This document shows positions 1-7,740 of a DNA stretch of 64,000 nucleotides, piece by piece (the first letter of the stretch is position 1; every line of letters starts with the position of its first letter). Below the pieces are notes generated by a model, which saw nothing but the letters and a program-made list of their open reading frames with translations, had not been told where the DNA came from and searched no databases. Source of the stretch: Pseudohongiella sp. (GTDB taxonomy: Bacteria; Pseudomonadota; Gammaproteobacteria; Pseudomonadales; Pseudohongiellaceae); NCBI RefSeq assembly GCF_011050365.1, contig NZ_DRFV01000006.1, positions 124,001-188,000 on the forward strand, in the 5' to 3' direction. Both the position numbers and the translations under genes were made by a program.

Positions 1-424
1 TATAGGGCGCCAGGTCTGCGCGATAGTTAGAGGTGACGCCGTTGCGGCCCAGTGTTTCGGTCAGGCCTTCAATGCCCTCCCAGTTCAGTTTGAGGCCCGG
101 GCATACGATCAGGCGTTCATAGGCGATACAGGTGCCATCTTCCAGCGCCACGGTATTGTCGTCCGGTCGGAATTCGGCTACGGCAGCCCTGATCCAAGTG
201 ACACCCGCTGGTATCAGCGACTGCATCGGGCGTTTTACTTCTTCACTGTTAAATATGCCGCCGCCTATCATGGTGAAGCCGGGCTGGTAGTAATGCGTTT
301 CAGCCGGATCAATCAAAGCCATGCGTAAGCCGCGGTGGCGCGACAGTATGCTGGATGCTACCGAAATACCGGCAGCGCCAGCACCAACAATCAGAACATC
401 GTATTGCGTTTCGTTGTGGTTCAT
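1..424 (-). CDS. sqr: Sulfide:quinone oxidoreductase, N-terminal part (cut by window edge)
   Basis: A membrane-associated flavoprotein of this type oxidises H2S to a persulfide and passes electrons to quinone. Translating the minus strand from the ATG at 424 gives an FAD-binding Rossmann start (DVLIVGAGAAGIS), then YYQPGFTMIGGG and, near the window edge, ETLGRNGVTSNY; the last two are characteristic of SQR rather than of general NAD(P)H dehydrogenases. About 141 codons are visible and the rest lies left of base 1, so the catalytic cysteines cannot be checked. It starts 34 bp after the persulfide dioxygenase and runs in the same direction, which supports the assignment. Other FAD-dependent disulfide reductases are possible but less likely. 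Confidence 0.8.
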   Translation of the reverse strand, partial: MNHNETQYDVLIVGAGAAGISVASSILSRHRGLRMALIDPAETHYYQPGFTMIGGGIFNSEEVKRPMQSLIPAGVTWIRAAVAEFRPDDNTVALEDGTCIAYERLIVCPGLKLNWEGIEGLTETLGRNGVTSNYRADLAPY

Positions 425-458
425 CGACTTGGCCTCGTCAGTTGCTTTGGGTTGTGTA

Positions 459-1331
459 TCAAAGTGCGTTAACCGGTACCTTCAGGTACACGATGTTGTT
501 GTCTTCTGCGGGCGGGAAATGACCTGCGCGCATATTAACCTGTAACGACGGCAGTATGAGAACCGGCATGTCCAGTGTGGCATCGCGTGCCTCGCGCATG
601 GCCACGAAGTCGTCTTCAGTGATGCCGTCATGTACATGAATATTACTGGCACGCTCTTCTGCCACGGTGGTGACATACTCGACTTCGCGGCCATTCGGCT
701 GATAATCATGGCACATGAACAGACGTGTTTCCCCAGGCAGGCTGAGAAGCTTCCTGATGGAGCGGTATAAGACCCTTGCATCGCCACCCGGGAAGTCTGC
801 GCGGGCGGTGCCGCCATCGGGCATAAACAGGGTGTCGCCGACGAATGCGGCATCACCGATCAAATGTGTCATACAGGCCGGTGTGTGACCCGGGGTGTGA
901 ATGGCCTTGCCGGTCAGAGCGCCGATCTCATAGCTGTCTCCATCTTTGAACAGATGATCAAACTGCGATCCGTCACGGGCGAACTCGGTGCCTGCGTTGA
1001 ATACTTTACCAAAAACGTCCTGCACAGTGGCTATGTGCGAACCGATACCCAGTTTGCCGCCAAGTTTCTCCTGAATGTAGGGCGCAGCTGACAAGTGGTC
1101 CGCGTGGACATGTGTTTCTATGATCCACACCAGTTGTAGCTGGTGTTTGCGAATATACTCGATGATCTCGTCGGCCGATGTGTGGCTGGTGCGGCCGGAG
1201 TTATAGTCCAGATTGAGTACCGAGTCGATCACTGCGCATGCAGATGATGTCGGGTCCTTGACTATGTAAGAGAAAGTCGAGGTCTGTTTGTCGAAGAACG
1301 GAAATACATCAGGCTTGGTTTTCTGGTTCAT
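459..1331 (-). CDS. Persulfide dioxygenase-like MBL-fold hydrolase (ETHE1/Blh family)
   Basis: The enzyme is expected to oxidise glutathione persulfide to sulfite, removing the product of SQR. The 290-residue protein has the metallo-beta-lactamase motif ETHVHADHL (His74, His76, Asp78, His79), then HTPGHTPACMTHLIGD, FVGDTLFMPDGGTARADF and MCHDYQP. This is the pattern of the ETHE1/Blh persulfide dioxygenase group rather than of glyoxalase II. The ATG at 1331 is preceded by GAGGAGTGACAT, a good ribosome-binding site. It lies 18 bp after cydB and 34 bp before sqr, all on the same strand. No fused rhodanese domain is present. Family assignment is strong; substrate is inferred from family and context. 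Confidence 0.85.
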   Translation of the reverse strand: MNQKTKPDVFPFFDKQTSTFSYIVKDPTSSACAVIDSVLNLDYNSGRTSHTSADEIIEYIRKHQLQLVWIIETHVHADHLSAAPYIQEKLGGKLGIGSHIATVQDVFGKVFNAGTEFARDGSQFDHLFKDGDSYEIGALTGKAIHTPGHTPACMTHLIGDAAFVGDTLFMPDGGTARADFPGGDARVLYRSIRKLLSLPGETRLFMCHDYQPNGREVEYVTTVAEERASNIHVHDGITEDDFVAMREARDATLDMPVLILPSLQVNMRAGHFPPAEDNNIVYLKVPVNAL

Positions 1332-1349
1332 ATGTCACTCCTCGGTCTA

Positions 1350-2348
1350 TCATTCGTAAGTAAGTGCGGTAGCTTTGCCGGAGAAAATTCGGTATACAAA
1401 AAATGTATAGGCGATGATTGCCGGCAGCACAATTGCGGTACCCCAAAAAGTAAACAGCAATGATTTTGTGCTGGAAGCTGATTCCCATATGGTCATCTGG
1501 CCGATGATGATGTCCGGCAAAATGCTGTAGGCCAGGCCCAGTGCCGCCAGTACACACAATAGGATCAGGCCGGCGTAAAGCAGCCACTCCCGGCCCGAGC
1601 GTAAGGTCTTTTGATCAGACAGTAGCCACAGTAAACCGGCGAAAGTTGCCATGCTTAGCAGTGGAATCGGCAGCAGCCTGAGGCCTTCGGGGAAGCTGAA
1701 CCATTTGTCTGCGATCGTCTCGCTGATCAGAGGTGTCGCAAGCGATACCAGCAATAACGCGGCGCCCATGGGCAGAATTGATTTTTTTGCCCAGCCCAGT
1801 GCCTTGTCAAAAAGTTCGTCTTCAGTTTTTATCAGTAACCACGCTGATCCCAGCAGGATGTAAAGTGCCGGCAGTGTTACCGCAATCAGCACCGAAAACA
1901 GATAACTGATACCGGATTGGCCCAGGCCGGTGATATAGGTTCCGAGCATCCACCCTTGTGATACCGCAGTTATAAGTGATCCGATAGCAAAGATAGCGTT
2001 CCACATGTCTTTTCTATGTGCGATAGCCTTGGCGCGAAAATCAAACGCAATACCGCGCAGGATCAATCCCATCAGCATCAAGGTCACGGGAATGTACATC
2101 GCAGTCAGAATTTGTCCGTGTGCCTGCGGGAAGGCGATCAGCAGAATCCCGATGCCCAGTACGATCCAGGTTTCGTTGGCATCCCAGAACGGACCGATGG
2201 CGGCGATCATGATGTCTTTTTCGCTGTCCTCGGCGAACGGCAGCAATATCCCGATACCGAGATCGTAGCCATCAAGCACCACATAGATTAAGAGTGCCAA
2301 ACCCATGGCGCCGGCAAAAAACAAAGGTAACCAGAAGTCGAGATCCAT
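1350..2348 (-). CDS. cydB: Cytochrome bd-type ubiquinol oxidase subunit II
   Basis: This is the second integral membrane subunit of the bd-type quinol oxidase, which reduces O2 to water with electrons from quinol. The 332-residue protein is strongly hydrophobic with many membrane spans. It starts MDLDFWLPLFFAGAMGLALL, then YVVLDGYDLGIGILLPF and GPFWDANETWIVL, all typical of CydB/CioB. Length is normal for the CioB-like group. The ATG lies 4 bp after the cydA stop and its ribosome-binding site (AAAGGAGC) sits inside the end of cydA, so the two are translationally coupled. No CydX-type small peptide is visible after it; the next gene is the persulfide dioxygenase. Confidence 0.95.
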   Translation of the reverse strand: MDLDFWLPLFFAGAMGLALLIYVVLDGYDLGIGILLPFAEDSEKDIMIAAIGPFWDANETWIVLGIGILLIAFPQAHGQILTAMYIPVTLMLMGLILRGIAFDFRAKAIAHRKDMWNAIFAIGSLITAVSQGWMLGTYITGLGQSGISYLFSVLIAVTLPALYILLGSAWLLIKTEDELFDKALGWAKKSILPMGAALLLVSLATPLISETIADKWFSFPEGLRLLPIPLLSMATFAGLLWLLSDQKTLRSGREWLLYAGLILLCVLAALGLAYSILPDIIIGQMTIWESASSTKSLLFTFWGTAIVLPAIIAYTFFVYRIFSGKATALTYE

Positions 2349-2352
2349 GTGC

Positions 2353-3723
2353 TTATGCTCCTTTGGCCGGTTGTTGGTGTGTTGCTTGTCCCGGCACCTG
2401 ATCCATGGCCAGCAATGATGCTGCCGGCTTTGTGGCCATGTAGCGCAAGGTAGCGATGTACGACACCAGAATGAATACGTACAGTGCCATGTAGCCGGTG
2501 AATGTGCTCAGCATGATGCCGCTGGAGTGGTCAGCAACTACCTCGGCACTGGTCAGCAGGCCATGAACAATCCATGGCTGGCGTCCGATTTCGGTGACGT
2601 ACCAGCCGGCAAGGACTGCAACCCAGCCGGAGAAAGTCATCCACGAGGCGGCGTTCAACAGCCAGGTACTGGGTTTCTGTTTGCGCTTGAACAGCTCCCA
2701 GCCGGCCCACCAGGAAACCAGTATCATCAACATGCCAATGCCTACCATGACGCGGAAGGACCAGAATACGATGGCGACCGGCGGATGTTCGCCCTCGAAC
2801 TCGTTCAGACCACGAACCTCGCCATTTATGTCATGCGTCAGTATCCAGCTTGCGGCGTAAGGTATTTCCAGCGCAAACCGGGTGGTGCGAGTGTCTTCAT
2901 CCGGAAAGCCGAATACTGTAAATGGCACGCCGCGTTCGGTTTCCCAGACGCCCTCAATGGCGGCAATCTTGGCAGGCTGGTGTGCCAGTGTGTTGAGGCC
3001 ATGCAGGTCGCCAATCACAACCTGCAAGGGGGCAAAAATCATGGCCATAACCGCCATGGCCTTGAAAATTTTAGCGGTACCCGGGCCGTCGACCTTTTGT
3101 TTCATGCGCCAGGCGCTGACACCCATGACAAGAAAGGCGGCTGTTAACATGGTGGCTGTCATCATATGGGCGAGGCGATAGGGGAAGGACGGGTTAAAGA
3201 TAACTGCAGTCCAGCTGTCGACGTAAAAAACACCGTTTTCAATCGTGTACCCGGTCGGTGTCTGCATCCAGGAATTCAGACTCAGAATCCAGAATGCTGA
3301 CAGGGAGGTGCCGACAGCGACCAGCGCGCATGCCAACAGGTGCACTTTATTGGAAACCCGGTTCTTGCCAAACAGCATCACGCCCAGGAAAGTCGCCTCC
3401 AGAAAAAAGGCGGTCAGGACTTCATAACCCAGCAGGGGTCCGGATATATTACCGGTTCTTTCCATAAACCCTGGCCAATTGGTGCCGAACTGAAAGCTCA
3501 TGGTGATGCCGGACACCACACCGATAGCAAACGACAGGGCAAAAATCTTGACCCAAAAATGATAGGCGTGCTCCCAGTGTTTGTCGCCGCTTGTTGTGAA
3601 GCGCAGGCGAAAGAATAGCAGAATCCAGGCCAGCCCCATCGTGATTGAAGGGAACAGGATATGGAAACTGATATTGGCGGCAAACTGTGCCCGGGCCAGA
3701 ATATACGGATCGATGTCAGGCAT
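2353..3723 (-). CDS. cydA: Cytochrome bd-type ubiquinol oxidase subunit I
   Basis: Subunit I carries the haems and the quinol site of the bd oxidase. The 456-residue protein shows the expected haem-ligand histidines at 21 (ISFHILFPSITMG) and 186 (PYRLAHMMTA) and the conserved GRQPW at 380-384. At 456 residues it is clearly shorter than E. coli CydA, which points to a short Q-loop form of the CIO/cyanide-insensitive kind. It is the first gene of a co-directional run cydA-cydB-persulfide dioxygenase-sqr. About 318 bp separate it from the upstream BrkB gene, the only place for an operon promoter. That region has two dyads at 3954-3988 but no match to the FNR consensus TTGAT-N4-ATCAA. Confidence 0.95.
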   Translation of the reverse strand: MPDIDPYILARAQFAANISFHILFPSITMGLAWILLFFRLRFTTSGDKHWEHAYHFWVKIFALSFAIGVVSGITMSFQFGTNWPGFMERTGNISGPLLGYEVLTAFFLEATFLGVMLFGKNRVSNKVHLLACALVAVGTSLSAFWILSLNSWMQTPTGYTIENGVFYVDSWTAVIFNPSFPYRLAHMMTATMLTAAFLVMGVSAWRMKQKVDGPGTAKIFKAMAVMAMIFAPLQVVIGDLHGLNTLAHQPAKIAAIEGVWETERGVPFTVFGFPDEDTRTTRFALEIPYAASWILTHDINGEVRGLNEFEGEHPPVAIVFWSFRVMVGIGMLMILVSWWAGWELFKRKQKPSTWLLNAASWMTFSGWVAVLAGWYVTEIGRQPWIVHGLLTSAEVVADHSSGIMLSTFTGYMALYVFILVSYIATLRYMATKPAASLLAMDQVPGQATHQQPAKGA

Positions 3724-3953
3724 GCTGCGTTCCTGTCAGGCGCGATAAGTGGATGGTTGTCATGGATACTATGCTAACTCTCGCAACAGTAAAGGTGTCT
3801 GTGTCAATTGTATGGTTAGTGGGGTCATTGCAGTTGGCGTGCCAGACTTGTCCGGCACCAGTTTTGGTGCGGTAACGTTATGTTTATAAACGTTTAAATA
3901 GGCGTTCGGAAGCGAAAAAAATAGCGTGAGAGCCCAGTGAGTTATCATGGGTC

Positions 3954-3988
3954 TGCCATATATGGCAAAAACCTTGTCAATTATGGCA
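3954..3988. promoter_or_regulatory. Twin dyads upstream of cydA, candidate operator
   Basis: Positions 3954-3967 form a perfect 14-bp palindrome, TGCCATATATGGCA. Positions 3975-3988 hold a related imperfect dyad, TGTCAATTATGGCA. Their centres are 21 bp apart, two turns of the helix, so two dimers would bind the same face. They lie about 230-265 bp upstream of the cydA start in the only long gap before the cyd/sulfide operon. The reverse strand of the second dyad contains a TTGACA hexamer but no good -10 follows at 16-18 bp. The region between the dyads and cydA (3724-3953) is AT-rich around 3874-3899, with AACGTT at 3874 and again at 3889. The regulator is unknown. Confidence 0.45.
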
Positions 3989-4041
3989 ATTACTGGCGGG
4001 CGATTTCCCGCACTGGCTGACAGGCGGGCTTGTAATGTGAG

Positions 4042-4986
4042 TTACACCAGTAGTGTGCGCTCTACCACCACTGCGGTATTGCGCGGAACGATGGCATTGC
4101 CCTGAGCTTGCAGATGGACCTTGGTGAAGGCCGCTCCGAACAGCAATATCAGGGACGAATAATAAACCCACATAAGTATCAGTACGACTGCGCCGGCGGC
4201 GCCATAGGTTGAGGCCGGCGCGGTGTACGCCAGGTACGCGGCAATGCCATAACGGCCCAGCGAGAACAGCAGGGCGGTTATCATGCCGCCCAGAATAACC
4301 TGGCGCCACTTCAGTACCACGTCGGGCAAGACTTTGAAAATAGTGGCAAACAGCAAGGTGACAACAACAAACGACAGCACCATTTCCGCACCGCTGATAA
4401 GCATCTCTACGGCGGGGACAAAACGGGCGGTAAAATCCAGGCTCGCCCTCAGGGCGACGCCAAGTACCAGCGACACCAGCAATACGAAACCAATGGCAAG
4501 AACCACCATTAACGAGAAGAAACGCTTCCTGATAAACAGTAAAAAACTGTTGCGACTCGGCTTGGGGCGCACGCCCCAAAGCGTGTTGAGCGAATATTGC
4601 ATCTGGGCGAAGACGGTGGTTGCACCGATCATCAGGGCAAAAACTCCAGCCAGTGCCGGGAAAATGCCGCTGTTGTCGATTCGCGAATTGGTCACAGCTT
4701 CCTCGACGACGGAGGCCGCTTCGGCCCCCATGACGTCCTGGAACTGAGCAACGATCTGACCCTGGGCGGCCTGCTCACCGAGTACCAGACCAATGACGGC
4801 CACCGCAATGATGACGGTGGGTGCCAATGAAAAAAGTGTGTAAAACGCTAACGAACCCGCGTGATTAAACGCGTTGCACTCAACCCAGAGTTTTACCGAG
4901 TCACGGACGACCTGCCACCCGTATCTCAATTTATTCAAAACAGCCCCCAATGGTTGATGTGCTTTGTTGATTGCGCCGCTGGTCAA
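4042..4986 (-). CDS. YihY/BrkB family inner-membrane protein
   Basis: An integral membrane protein of 314 residues with about six hydrophobic spans, matching the BrkB/YihY family (often annotated as a ribonuclease BN-like or virulence factor BrkB; the real function is not settled). Recognisable pieces are FNHAGSLAFYTLFSLAPTVI near residue 38 and VLILMWVYYSSLILLFGAAF near the C terminus, both classic for the family. Residues after 280 form a short hydrophilic tail. It lies alone between the RidA-like gene and the cyd operon, on the same strand as both. No terminator with a T-run is visible after its stop. Confidence 0.85.
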   Translation of the reverse strand: MTSGAINKAHQPLGAVLNKLRYGWQVVRDSVKLWVECNAFNHAGSLAFYTLFSLAPTVIIAVAVIGLVLGEQAAQGQIVAQFQDVMGAEAASVVEEAVTNSRIDNSGIFPALAGVFALMIGATTVFAQMQYSLNTLWGVRPKPSRNSFLLFIRKRFFSLMVVLAIGFVLLVSLVLGVALRASLDFTARFVPAVEMLISGAEMVLSFVVVTLLFATIFKVLPDVVLKWRQVILGGMITALLFSLGRYGIAAYLAYTAPASTYGAAGAVVLILMWVYYSSLILLFGAAFTKVHLQAQGNAIVPRNTAVVVERTLLV

Positions 4987-5042
4987 TCATCTGCTGATTG
5001 CCAGCGGCGAATCGACGAGTGCCGACTCTCTGACGAGTCCGA

Positions 5043-5528
5043 TCAGGGGACGCGGGCGGCGCGTACTTCGATTTCTATCAGCCAGCCACCAACAACAAGG
5101 TCTTTGATTTCAACAAAGGAGCGTACTGGTTTCATCGGATTCTCGTCAGTGCCGAAAAATTCACGATAGGCGGTATTGAAACCATCGAAATCCAGTGCGC
5201 CATCGTCACCGGCCACGGCAAAGGCGCGGACCTGAATAATGTCGGACATGGACCAGCCTTCGGCTTCCAGTTTTGCCTTGAAACCGTTGAATGTGTCACG
5301 GGTCTGCTGTTCCATGTCGCCCCAGGTGCCATCTTCCTGCTGGGAGGCGCCGGCACCGCTAAGGTACATAAATTCAGCATTGGCGGGCACGCGAATGGTT
5401 GTGTAAAAGTGACGACCTTCGCCTTTGCGCTCGATTTCCTGAGCCCCTGCAATGGGTGCAGTGACGGCGAGCATGCTGCCAACAACCAGCGCAACGGGCG
5501 CAAAAATACACTTCTTCAATGATTTCAT
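5043..5528 (-). CDS. RidA-family protein with an export signal
   Basis: RidA/YjgF proteins hydrolyse reactive enamine and imine intermediates made by PLP enzymes and amine oxidases, usually in the cytosol. The C-terminal 125 residues fit this fold: YLSGAGASQQEDGTWGD, then DIIQVRAFAV and PVRSFVEIKDLVVGGWLIEI, which keeps the conserved arginine. I place the start at 5528 rather than further upstream because CAGGAAAATC lies just before that ATG. The protein then begins MKSLKKCIFAPVALVVGSML and runs into TAPIAGAQE, a good signal peptide with an AxA-type cleavage site. A periplasmic RidA is unusual. A flavin amine oxidase with a Tat signal occurs at 54408 and could be a source of imines. Confidence 0.8.
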   Translation of the reverse strand: MKSLKKCIFAPVALVVGSMLAVTAPIAGAQEIERKGEGRHFYTTIRVPANAEFMYLSGAGASQQEDGTWGDMEQQTRDTFNGFKAKLEAEGWSMSDIIQVRAFAVAGDDGALDFDGFNTAYREFFGTDENPMKPVRSFVEIKDLVVGGWLIEIEVRAARVP

Positions 5529-5627
5529 TTTTGATTTTCCTGTACTTTGTTGAGATGTTACGAACACCCCAAGTCTGGCTAATTGTGCCGACAAAATCAA
5601 GCACTTAAGCATTCTATCAAGGCCTGC

Positions 5628-5969
5628 TCAAAGTATCTCACGGTGCACTTCAAGAATGGGAGCGTCAATCTTCTGGGCGATAGCTTTTTCGACCTGATCA
5701 AGTCTGGCAGTCAATTGTTGTGAGGTGCCGCCGATGGCGACAATGCTCCAGGTGGCACTGTCCAGCGCCTCATAGTCGCCGGTTTCGGCCACTGCCAGGT
5801 CGGTTTCCTTGCCCCAGATCATGCGCATGGCATTAAACGCTTTGCGTTTGGCCTTCAGGTCGCTGACACCGTAGAGCTGAAATTGCAGCGTGACCACACC
5901 GATATGGGGAGTGATGGAGGCGGGCGCGGTTGCCCGCTCCGCCAGCAGCTTGCGAAACAGATCAGACAT
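5628..5969 (-). CDS. DUF503 family protein
   Basis: A 113-residue protein resembling the DUF503 (YlxP-like) family: a leading VVTLQFQLYGVSDLKAKRK followed by a conserved tail ending in EVHREIL. Compared with the usual form of about 95 residues, it has an N-terminal extension of about 20 residues (MSDLFRKLLAERATAP). Function is not known; some members sit beside ribosome biogenesis genes, which is not the case here. It begins 14 bp after the enoyl-CoA hydratase stop on the same strand, so the two probably share a transcript. Confidence 0.7.
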   Translation of the reverse strand: MSDLFRKLLAERATAPASITPHIGVVTLQFQLYGVSDLKAKRKAFNAMRMIWGKETDLAVAETGDYEALDSATWSIVAIGGTSQQLTARLDQVEKAIAQKIDAPILEVHREIL

Positions 5970-5983
5970 GAAAACCCCTTGTA

Positions 5984-6760
5984 CTATTTGCCCTTGAAAT
6001 TACCCGGACGTCGCTCAGCCACTGAGGCCACACCCTCTTTGAAGTCTTCAGTCAAACGCTGCCAGTCCTGTTCGCTGGCTTCGTGATCAGTGACCGCGTG
6101 CAACATCTCGGTCAGGCCCTGGCGCATGGTAGCGCGCACCGAAACGACGGCCAGAGGCGCATTGCCGGCAATTTCCTGCGCCAACGCGATGGCTTCGGCA
6201 CGGACCTGATCGGCACTGGTGAGGATATCGGCCAGGCCCCATTCATAAGCCTGTTCGCCTTTGATGCGGCGGCCGGTATAGAACATCAATGCTGCCTTTT
6301 GCTGCCCGATGATGGCGGGCAGGGTGTGCGTCAGACCAAAGCCGGGGTGAAAACCAAGCTTGCTGAAATTGGCACCGAAGCTGGCGTCAGGGCAGGTGAC
6401 CCTGAAGTCCGGCACCAGGGCCAGACCCAGACCGCCGCCTATTGCTGCGCCCTGAATGGCCCCTACCACAGGCTTCTTGTTGCTGAATAACCTGACTGCC
6501 GCCACATACAGAGGGTTGCGACCCTTGCCGTCAGATTGCTCCAGAACGGAGGGGCCGGAGGAGAAATTGGCGCCGGCACAAAAGGCCTTGCCCTGTGCCG
6601 CCAGTACCAGTGCGCGACAATCGGTTTCCGCATCCATGGCATCAAAGGCGTCGGCCAGATCTTCAATCAGCGCAACGTCAAAAAAATTGTAGGGCGGGCG
6701 CTGTATTTCAACGATCGCGACGTGGTTTTTCAGCGTGACATTAATGTCGCCAAATTGCAT
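5984..6760 (-). CDS. Enoyl-CoA hydratase/isomerase family protein
   Basis: A cytosolic crotonase-fold enzyme of 258 residues that acts on an acyl-CoA thioester. Visible motifs are LAAQGKAFCAGANF (first oxyanion-hole strand), VGAIQGAAIGGGLGLALVPD (second oxyanion-hole motif) and ASFGANFSKLGFHPGFG. The glutamates that define true hydratases are not obvious, so isomerase, decarboxylase or other crotonase chemistry cannot be excluded. It is divergent from the prp regulator and enzymes, with a 244-bp gap between, so it might share propionate or fatty-acid regulation. This is inference. Confidence 0.8.
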   Translation of the reverse strand: MQFGDINVTLKNHVAIVEIQRPPYNFFDVALIEDLADAFDAMDAETDCRALVLAAQGKAFCAGANFSSGPSVLEQSDGKGRNPLYVAAVRLFSNKKPVVGAIQGAAIGGGLGLALVPDFRVTCPDASFGANFSKLGFHPGFGLTHTLPAIIGQQKAALMFYTGRRIKGEQAYEWGLADILTSADQVRAEAIALAQEIAGNAPLAVVSVRATMRQGLTEMLHAVTDHEASEQDWQRLTEDFKEGVASVAERRPGNFKGK

Positions 6761-6944
6761 GTGTTTGTCCCTTTTGGTTTGCGAAAACGGTTTTGCGGTA
6801 CAGCGGGTGTGATTGTTCAGGTTCCCTCAACGACTCGATTGCATACTGATAGAGAGGTAAAGCCGGCGTCAAGCGCGAAGTTTGCCGGGCCCGCGCCGCG
6901 GTCAGGAGAATGTCACTGAATACAGGTGTCGCTGTGTCGACATT

Positions 6945-6963
6945 CATTGTATTGTTGACAATG
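6945..6963. promoter_or_regulatory. Candidate GntR/FCD operator over the prp -35 element
   Basis: Positions 6951-6962 read ATTGTTGACAAT, with arms ATTGT and ACAAT around a TG centre; the wider CATTGT (6945-6950) and ACAATG (6958-6963) arms are also complementary. A perfect -35 hexamer TTGACA lies at 6955-6960, inside the dyad, though the matching -10 is poor (CAATAT at 6978-6983). Operators of FCD-type GntR regulators commonly have TTGT-N-ACAA cores, so the first gene of the prp operon probably represses its own promoter here. Confidence 0.55.
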
Positions 6964-7004
6964 TTCCCCTTATCGCACAATATTGCCGCGAAATACGGCA
7001 GTTT

Positions 7005-7736
7005 ATGTGCTTTAACCAAAAGGATTATCTACAATTGCCTGTCTCCGAACTTCGTAACAATGGCCAGACCCTGTCTGATGGCGCCTTTGAACGTATCCAG
7101 AATGCCATTGTCAAAGGGGATATTGCTCCGGGTACGCGCCTGAGCGAGCAATACCTCAGTACCACCTTTGGTATCGGCCGCGGTCCGTTGCGAGAGGCAA
7201 TCAGGCGCCTGGAAGGTCGTCGGCTGGTGGTGCGCATACCGCACGCCGGCATACGGGTGGCCTCGCTTAGCTACGAAGAGCTGATTGAGCTGTATTATGT
7301 GCGCGAGGCTCTGGAGGGCATGGCCTGCCGCCTGGCGGCGCAGAACATGACCGAAGATGAGATCGCCGGCATGCGCGATGTGCTGGCCATGCACGAAAGT
7401 CACAGTGGGTTGAAACACAATGAATCCTATTACCAGCAGGAAGGTGATCTGGATATTCACTATCTGATTATTCAGGGCAGTAAAAACAGCACGCTCAGCG
7501 ATATGTTGTGCGGCGACCTTTACCATTTGTTGCGCATGTACCGCTATCGTTACTCGGCAACCCCGAAACGGCCACAACAGGCGTTTGCCGAACATCACCG
7601 AATCATAGAAGCCATCGCTGATCGCGATGGTGAATTGGCAGAGCTGCTGATGCGTCGTCATATCAGTGCGTCGCGCCGCAATATTGAACGTCGTTTGCTG
7701 GCGCAGGCAGATGACAACCCGTCCCAGGAGGAGTGA
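7005..7736 (+). CDS. GntR-family (FCD) regulator of the methylcitrate operon
   Basis: A cytosolic DNA-binding protein with an N-terminal winged helix ([20 protein letters not shown], then [14 protein letters not shown]) and a C-terminal all-helical FCD ligand domain with metal-site-like histidines ([23 protein letters not shown]). It is the first gene of the prp cluster and ends 4 bp before prpB, so it is probably co-transcribed with it. In many gammaproteobacteria a regulator of this kind (called PrpR, unrelated to the sigma-54 PrpR) controls this operon in response to a methylcitrate-cycle intermediate. The start is uncertain: ATG at 7005 is used here, but TTG at 7035 has AGGA 10 bp upstream and gives a more typical N terminus. 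Confidence 0.85.
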   Translation: MCFNQKDYLQLPVSELRNNGQTLSDGAFERIQNAIVKGDIAPGTRLSEQYLSTTFGIGRGPLREAIRRLEGRRLVVRIPHAGIRVASLSYEELIELYYVREALEGMACRLAAQNMTEDEIAGMRDVLAMHESHSGLKHNESYYQQEGDLDIHYLIIQGSKNSTLSDMLCGDLYHLLRMYRYRYSATPKRPQQAFAEHHRIIEAIADRDGELAELLMRRHISASRRNIERRLLAQADDNPSQEE

Positions 7737-7740
7737 GCGT

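Noticed and set aside
3724-4041. Canonical FNR/Anr box before cydA
   Set aside because: I searched for TTGAT-N4-ATCAA and found none in this gap.
6741-7019. 92-codon minus-strand ORF in the gap upstream of the enoyl-CoA hydratase
   Set aside because: It covers the prp control region, overlaps the start of the hydratase gene, has no ribosome-binding site I can see and no recognisable sequence.
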